NCBI GenBank assembly: GCA_021819825.1
Contig: JAKAEZ010000012.1
Location: forward strand, 1-64,000
Direction: 5' to 3'
Length of the DNA: 64,000 nucleotides
Origin: Planctomycetota bacterium
Lineage (GTDB): Bacteria; Planctomycetota; Phycisphaerae; WQYP01
Shown one piece after another: positions 60,145 through 64,000 of this stretch. Under the pieces are notes generated by a model. That model was not told where the DNA came from. It was given only the letters and a program-made list of their open reading frames with translations, and did not search any database. The first letter of the stretch is position 1. Every line of letters starts with the position of its first letter. A program made the translations under genes and the position numbers.

Positions 60145-61326
60145 TTAACGGCCAGAATCTATAATCACGAGCGTCAAATTGTCTGGGCTAACCAGGGGCG
60201 GCCAATGGGCTGCGGCGGCCAGATACTCCAGACACCGCAGCGGCAGATTGTTTGCTTTGCGGCCTGTCCGCTTCTCAACGAATGAAAATAATTCCATCGG
60301 ATTTTCCGCAAAACACCTGCCGACCCCATCGGTAAATAAAAGGCACCTGCGGCGATCCTGAAAATCACGCGATTCGATACGGAGCCACGCGCGACGCTGC
60401 TCCGGCGTTAGTTTGCGGAAATCCGGGTTGTTGGGGCCTAGCGCCTGCACATCATTGGTGGTTGGATCGCAGTTCATAAGAATTTCTCCCGCTTTTGCCA
60501 AAGTGCCGCGTCGCCGGCCAACTTTCCGCAGCAGCGCTCCGCCATCGCCCACTGACGCAATGTGCAGCGTGTTCTTCTGATCCACCCACGCCAGCATTAA
60601 TGTTGTCTGCAGAAGTTTTCCTTTTTGCAGGCGATAGTTCCAGGTTGATTCAAATTCGCCGACGGGTTTGTAGGCCGATGCTTTGGCGGTAATTTCGTCG
60701 CGAATACTACGCAGGCTGGCCAACACCGCATCAAATGCATATTCGGCTATTTCCGCCTGTTTAAGCGCGGCGGGAGCCGAGGATTGATCTGCCCCAGCAC
60801 GCTGCAGCAGCTCCTGCAGCGAACGCCAACACGCGGCCTCGGCAGCCCATTCCGGATACAGGCAACTGCTCACCCCATCGGCCATTGCCACGGCCATCCG
60901 CACCGGTGCGTTCTTTTGCCCCGCCTTTGGCATCCAACCAATCACAAAATCTTCGTTATTGCTTTTTTCGGCATTGGTTCTACCCGCGTGGGTGGCCACC
61001 TGCAGATGTGGCCTGCGATTTCGGCGGTCGTGGCAGGCACCGCGTATTGGAATTTTCTGTCTACGCAATATCTCTTCATCGCCGCCGCCTCCGTGGATGA
61101 TCACACCGTACTTTTGCAAATCTTGGCCAACCCGCAAGCACAAATCATTAAGCGCCTGCGGGCGATGGACAGTGCCTATCGCATCACCCACAGGCGGCAC
61201 CGTCTTTGTGTGGCCACAGTGCGGGCAGGTATTTTCCGCCGCCTCCCGGGAAGCCTGTTGTGGCGGAGTCACCGAAGAATCAAGTTGCCGCCCTGACCAG
61301 ATCCGCGATATGAATTTACTAAACAT
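60145..61326 (-). CDS. PP2C-family protein phosphatase with N-terminal zinc ribbon
   Basis: The 393-aa product starts with a segment containing CPHCG, then the PP2C core: NNEDFVIGWMPKAG, VAMADGVSSCLYPEWAAEAACWRSL (metal-binding Asp in ADGVS), LIQTTLMLAWVDQKNTLHIASVGDGGALL and RRRCLLFTDGVGRCF. It would remove phosphate from targets of the neighbouring kinase. It begins 8 bases inside the VWA gene and ends 18 bases before the kinase gene, so the three are one transcription unit. Confidence 0.87.
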   Translation of the reverse strand: MFSKFISRIWSGRQLDSSVTPPQQASREAAENTCPHCGHTKTVPPVGDAIGTVHRPQALNDLCLRVGQDLQKYGVIIHGGGGDEEILRRQKIPIRGACHDRRNRRPHLQVATHAGRTNAEKSNNEDFVIGWMPKAGQKNAPVRMAVAMADGVSSCLYPEWAAEAACWRSLQELLQRAGADQSSAPAALKQAEIAEYAFDAVLASLRSIRDEITAKASAYKPVGEFESTWNYRLQKGKLLQTTLMLAWVDQKNTLHIASVGDGGALLRKVGRRRGTLAKAGEILMNCDPTTNDVQALGPNNPDFRKLTPEQRRAWLRIESRDFQDRRRCLLFTDGVGRCFAENPMELFSFVEKRTGRKANNLPLRCLEYLAAAAHWPPLVSPDNLTLVIIDSGR

Positions 61327-62020
61327 TCTGCCCAGATCCCTTCACTTGTTCCACCGCTTTTTTCACGTCCACCAAAGACGGCCCGCAACTTCCCACCCGC
61401 GCGATGAAATCTTTCAACATCTGGGCATTTTGAGCGCGCAGATAACACCCCTCCTGTGACGCGATGGACTTGAGCGTAGGCTCATCAATATCACTTCCGT
61501 CGTCGCTTATGGCAACGCCTGCGGACGCTATGACCACCTTTTGCCTGTCCAGTTCCAGCGATTTGATTTCGTTGGCCACTACATCCGGCGGATCGCCGAC
61601 ATTATGCCCACCATCGGAGAATAGCAGCACCAGGGGTAGCGGGTGGACAGCGCGTTCAGGGTGATTCTCCAGGCTCTTCATGTAGGGTACAAGGCGACCC
61701 ATCGCCAACTGCAGGGCCGCGGTAATGTTGGTCTGGGCACCTGTACCGGAAAGCGAAATATTCGACGGGTCTATGTCACGCGCCGAGACCATATCGCACC
61801 GGGGATCAATTTCAGCCTGAACAGAGAAGCGGATCAGCAATAGCTTGAAATATCCCCGTCCACTGCCCTCCGGGCCGCGTGTCTGGCATTCCCAAATCAG
61901 TTCCCGAATGCCCTCGGTGGCGGCCATAGCTTTTTCACCCGCCATTGAACCGCTGTCGTCCGCTAATATCACGACCAGTTGCGGGCGGGTTTGTCTGGCT
62001 TGCCTTGGTTCACATACCAT
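61319..62020 (-). CDS. TerY-like VWA protein
   Basis: The 233-aa protein is a single VWA domain: LVVILADDSGSMAGEKAMAATEGIREL (MIDAS DxSxS), GTGAQTNITAALQLA (MIDAS Thr) and LVLLFSDGGHNVGDPP (MIDAS Asp). This is the TerY type, found together with a PP2C phosphatase and a kinase in TerY-P triads. The domain binds a divalent metal and ligand proteins. It is the first gene of the unit; ATG 62020 follows AAGGAG by 6 bases. It is divergent from a WYL regulator. Confidence 0.87.
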   Translation of the reverse strand: MVCEPRQARQTRPQLVVILADDSGSMAGEKAMAATEGIRELIWECQTRGPEGSGRGYFKLLLIRFSVQAEIDPRCDMVSARDIDPSNISLSGTGAQTNITAALQLAMGRLVPYMKSLENHPERAVHPLPLVLLFSDGGHNVGDPPDVVANEIKSLELDRQKVVIASAGVAISDDGSDIDEPTLKSIASQEGCYLRAQNAQMLKDFIARVGSCGPSLVDVKKAVEQVKGSGQNV

Positions 62021-62112
62021 AAGATTCTCCTTGAGTTTTTGCCTGTTCCCCGGCCAACAGGTAACATCCCCGGTGGCCTAAGGAGCGTTTCTTGATACAG
62101 GTATAACACCCC

Positions 62113-62137
62113 CACCCGGACACAGCGTGTCCGGGTG
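62113..62137. promoter_or_regulatory. Perfect inverted repeat between the VWA and WYL genes
   Basis: CACCCGGACAC and GTGTCCGGGTG are perfect 11-bp arms around AGC. The element lies between the divergent promoters of the VWA gene (start 62020) and the WYL gene (start 62251). It may be an operator for the WYL regulator or a transcribed hairpin. Confidence 0.6.
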
Positions 62138-62250
62138 CTCTGGTATGATGCTTTCCGGCTGGAACTTGGTGCCAACGCAATACCCGCAGGGGCCAGCATA
62201 CTTGCCCATATCGCTGCCATCGGCAACGGTATGTTTTTATGGAGGCTTTT

Positions 62251-63222
62251 ATGTCGCAGTATCAGCGGATCAATGAAATTCACAGGCGGCTGCGCGAGAA
62301 GCGGCGTTTTACCGCCGGCTATCTGGCCAGGGAATTGGAGGTTAGCGAACGGACCATTCGCCGTGATCTGGAATTCATGCGTGATCAGCAAGGTCTGCCG
62401 CTGGAGTTTGACAAGGCCAAACAGAGCTGGTTTTACCGCGGGAGTGTGGCGGATCTCACCATCGCCCATGTCGGGCCGGAGAGCCATCTGGTGCTGCTTA
62501 TAGCGCGGCAAGCCGTGGAGCAGTTTAAACCAACGCCGCTGTATGACAATCTGCTTAAAACGCTTAACAATATCGTCGAAGCATTTCCACCTCAGTTGCG
62601 CCGTGAGCATCTGATGCTGGCGGAGAAAATGCGGTTTGAGGGACCGCCCACGCCAACCATCAATGGCGATGTCTGGAGACAGATTTGCTATGGCCTGCAA
62701 CTCAGTCAGATATTACAGATGGTGTATCGCACCGCCGGCGACGGCGCGGTACGCACGCGCAAGGTGGACCCCTACGGCATCGTGATTCGTAATCGGGAGT
62801 GGTATCTGGTGGGTTGGGACCATCTGCGGGGCGATATTCGCACGTTTTATTTTCCGCGCATCATCTCCGCCGAGGCGCTGGAGGAAACATTCACCGTGCG
62901 CGATAAATTCAACCTGGACGAATACCTTGAGGAATCCGTGGACGCCCACCAGAGCAAAGCCAGGCGTTTTAAGGTGAAACTGCGCTTTACCGCCGAGGGA
63001 AGCTCCGGCGGGCAGGACTTTTTCTGGACGAAAAAGCAGACCGTCCGCAACGATAAACAGGGAAGGTTGATTGTTGAATTTACCACCAGCGCTTTATATG
63101 CCGTGCGGCGGCATGTGCTTTCCTGGAGCGGGCAGGTGGAAGTGCTAAGCCCGCCGGAACTGCGTGCCGACGTGCTGGCGGCGGCGGCGGCGGTGAAAAA
63201 CTTGCATGGAGAAAACCCGTGA
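62251..63222 (+). CDS. WYL-domain transcriptional regulator
   Basis: The 323-aa regulator has an N-terminal DeoR/HTH_11-type helix-turn-helix (RINEIHRRLREKRRFTAGYLARELEVSERTIRRDLEFMRDQ), then a WYL domain (QMVYRTAGDGAVRTRKVDPYGIVIRNREWYLVGWDHLRGDIRTFYFPRI) and a C-terminal WCX-like extension. WYL domains sense nucleic acid or nucleotide ligands and often control defence genes. ATG 62251 has GGAGG 5 bases upstream; the frame opens at 62239. It is divergent from the VWA-PP2C-kinase unit and upstream of a DUF429-like gene. Confidence 0.9.
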   Translation: MSQYQRINEIHRRLREKRRFTAGYLARELEVSERTIRRDLEFMRDQQGLPLEFDKAKQSWFYRGSVADLTIAHVGPESHLVLLIARQAVEQFKPTPLYDNLLKTLNNIVEAFPPQLRREHLMLAEKMRFEGPPTPTINGDVWRQICYGLQLSQILQMVYRTAGDGAVRTRKVDPYGIVIRNREWYLVGWDHLRGDIRTFYFPRIISAEALEETFTVRDKFNLDEYLEESVDAHQSKARRFKVKLRFTAEGSSGGQDFFWTKKQTVRNDKQGRLIVEFTTSALYAVRRHVLSWSGQVEVLSPPELRADVLAAAAAVKNLHGENP

Positions 63223-63281
63223 GCCGCAGCGCGTTTAACGATGCGTGGCCCTATTTGTGTGTTATGTGTCAGGAGAAAGCG

Positions 63282-64000
63282 ATGCCTTTTGAACAAGCCA
63301 AGGACAATCAGTGGTGGTATTCCAAATCGGAATTGCGCAGGCAGGTGGAGAACTGCTCAGAAATTATTCTCCGCGTGAATGGCCGGGCGTGCCGGATGCG
63401 GCATGCCGCACCGGCTAAAGACGGGCGAACGACCCAATCATTCACGTTTCTGGATGCTGAAGACCGCGTCTATTGGCGCAAGCGTGCGAAGGCAGGCGCG
63501 ATGGTTGATATTCAACTTGGAGAAACAGTGGTCGGAATTTCTGATTTTGATCCGGGCGTTACGCGGAAAAACCGCGCGATGCCCGGTGGATTGCCAACTG
63601 AAGTGCCCAAACCAGCGGCCACCCTTGCGCCGCTGACCGTCGGGCAGATGTGTGCCGCGGGCAGGCGCTCCGGCGTCGATGAAATTTATATCGGTATTGA
63701 CATTGGCGGTTGGAAAAAAGGGATGATGATTTGTGCCTTGTATTGGAATGGCAACGGAATCGGACAGATCACCTCGACATGCTTGCGCTATGCCCAGCAG
63801 CTCCCGGATACAGATGTTCTTAATGACTTCTTACAGCGCGGCGATATTGCCGGTCTGGCGGCGGCCACCTTTGTTTCAGCACGGGCCAACGCCCTGCGAC
63901 TAAGGGCGCAACTCAATTCATACCTTGCCGATGGCTCGGTCATCCGGGGCATTTTTATTGATTCCCCCAGCGCGTTTTCCCGCAACACGTTGGGGCATGG
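63282..64000 (+). CDS. DUF429-like predicted nuclease, cut by the window end
   Basis: The frame is open from ATG 63282 (AGGAG 7 bases upstream) to the end of the window, 239 codons so far. The N-terminal 120 residues are not recognised. From about residue 130 the sequence reads YIGIDIGGWKKGMMICALYW, then later GIFIDSPSAFSRNTLG, similar to the DUF429/RNase H-fold family (GxDxGxxKKG... and DxPS). It follows the WYL regulator by 59 bases. Catalytic residues further on are outside the window, so assignment is tentative. Confidence 0.6.
   Translation, partial: MPFEQAKDNQWWYSKSELRRQVENCSEIILRVNGRACRMRHAAPAKDGRTTQSFTFLDAEDRVYWRKRAKAGAMVDIQLGETVVGISDFDPGVTRKNRAMPGGLPTEVPKPAATLAPLTVGQMCAAGRRSGVDEIYIGIDIGGWKKGMMICALYWNGNGIGQITSTCLRYAQQLPDTDVLNDFLQRGDIAGLAAATFVSARANALRLRAQLNSYLADGSVIRGIFIDSPSAFSRNTLGH

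Noticed and set aside
1-64000. CRISPR arrays, tRNA or rRNA genes, intact insertion sequences, replication origin
   Set aside because: I searched by eye for periodic repeats, tRNA T-arm patterns, transposase motifs and DnaA-box clusters and found none that I can support.

Overview
The window looks like chromosome of a Gram-negative member of the Planctomycetota, most likely class Phycisphaerae (inference). The evidence is the combination of PEP-CTERM surface proteins, pseudopilins with an H-X9-DG C-terminal motif, a DUF4159-type prenyltransferase-fold protein, a DUF1207-like outer-membrane protein, a MoxR/DUF58/BatA block and a lipid A-type acyltransferase. Gene density is that of a bacterium. 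I found no rRNA, tRNA, CRISPR array or intact mobile element.

Layout. (1) 1-2.4 kb: a Sel1-repeat membrane protein and a metallopeptidase-like protein. (2) 2.5-11.4 kb: a minus-strand carbohydrate locus (esterase, pseudopilin, GH3 glucosidase, PEP-CTERM beta-helix protein, SGNH esterase). Three of its promoter regions carry tandem copies of one 13-bp site at 21-22-bp spacing. (3) 11.6-17.7 kb: ftsY and a compact lipid/polyene-type cluster: LpxL-like and PlsC-like acyltransferases, an acyl carrier protein, two hotdog dehydratases, a ketosynthase and a chain-length-factor-like partner with Gln in place of Cys. (4) 17.7-22 kb: an attenuator-controlled aroF (leader peptide rich in Phe/Tyr/Trp, overlapping RNA hairpins, intrinsic terminator), a CbiX/SirB chelatase and nadA. 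(5) 22-26.4 kb: a DUF1207-like porin, thiO, a degenerate UvrC-like protein and FabZ. (6) 26.4-29.4 kb: a cobalamin riboswitch followed by a PEP-CTERM protein and a pseudopilin. (7) 29.4-43.6 kb: housekeeping genes (nucleosidase, smc, coaE, rho, UDP-sugar pyrophosphorylase, thrS). (8) 43.7-46 kb: a gene graveyard with a frameshifted Doc-type toxin-antitoxin pair and a truncated AAA ATPase behind two palindromic operators. (9) 46-56.8 kb: methyltransferase, a CoaB-like protein, the MoxR-DUF58-BatA-VWA block and a GH63/GH37-like hydrolase. (10) 57-64 kb: a TerY-P-like triad (VWA, PP2C, kinase) with a TPR-like membrane protein, divergent from a WYL regulator and a DUF429-like protein cut by the window end.

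The most original observations are the aromatic leader-peptide attenuator upstream of aroF, the B12 riboswitch upstream of a PEP-CTERM/pseudopilin pair, the shared 21-22-bp-phased operators in the sugar locus, and the TerY-P/WYL island at the right end. All functional calls are read from sequence motifs without database searches.
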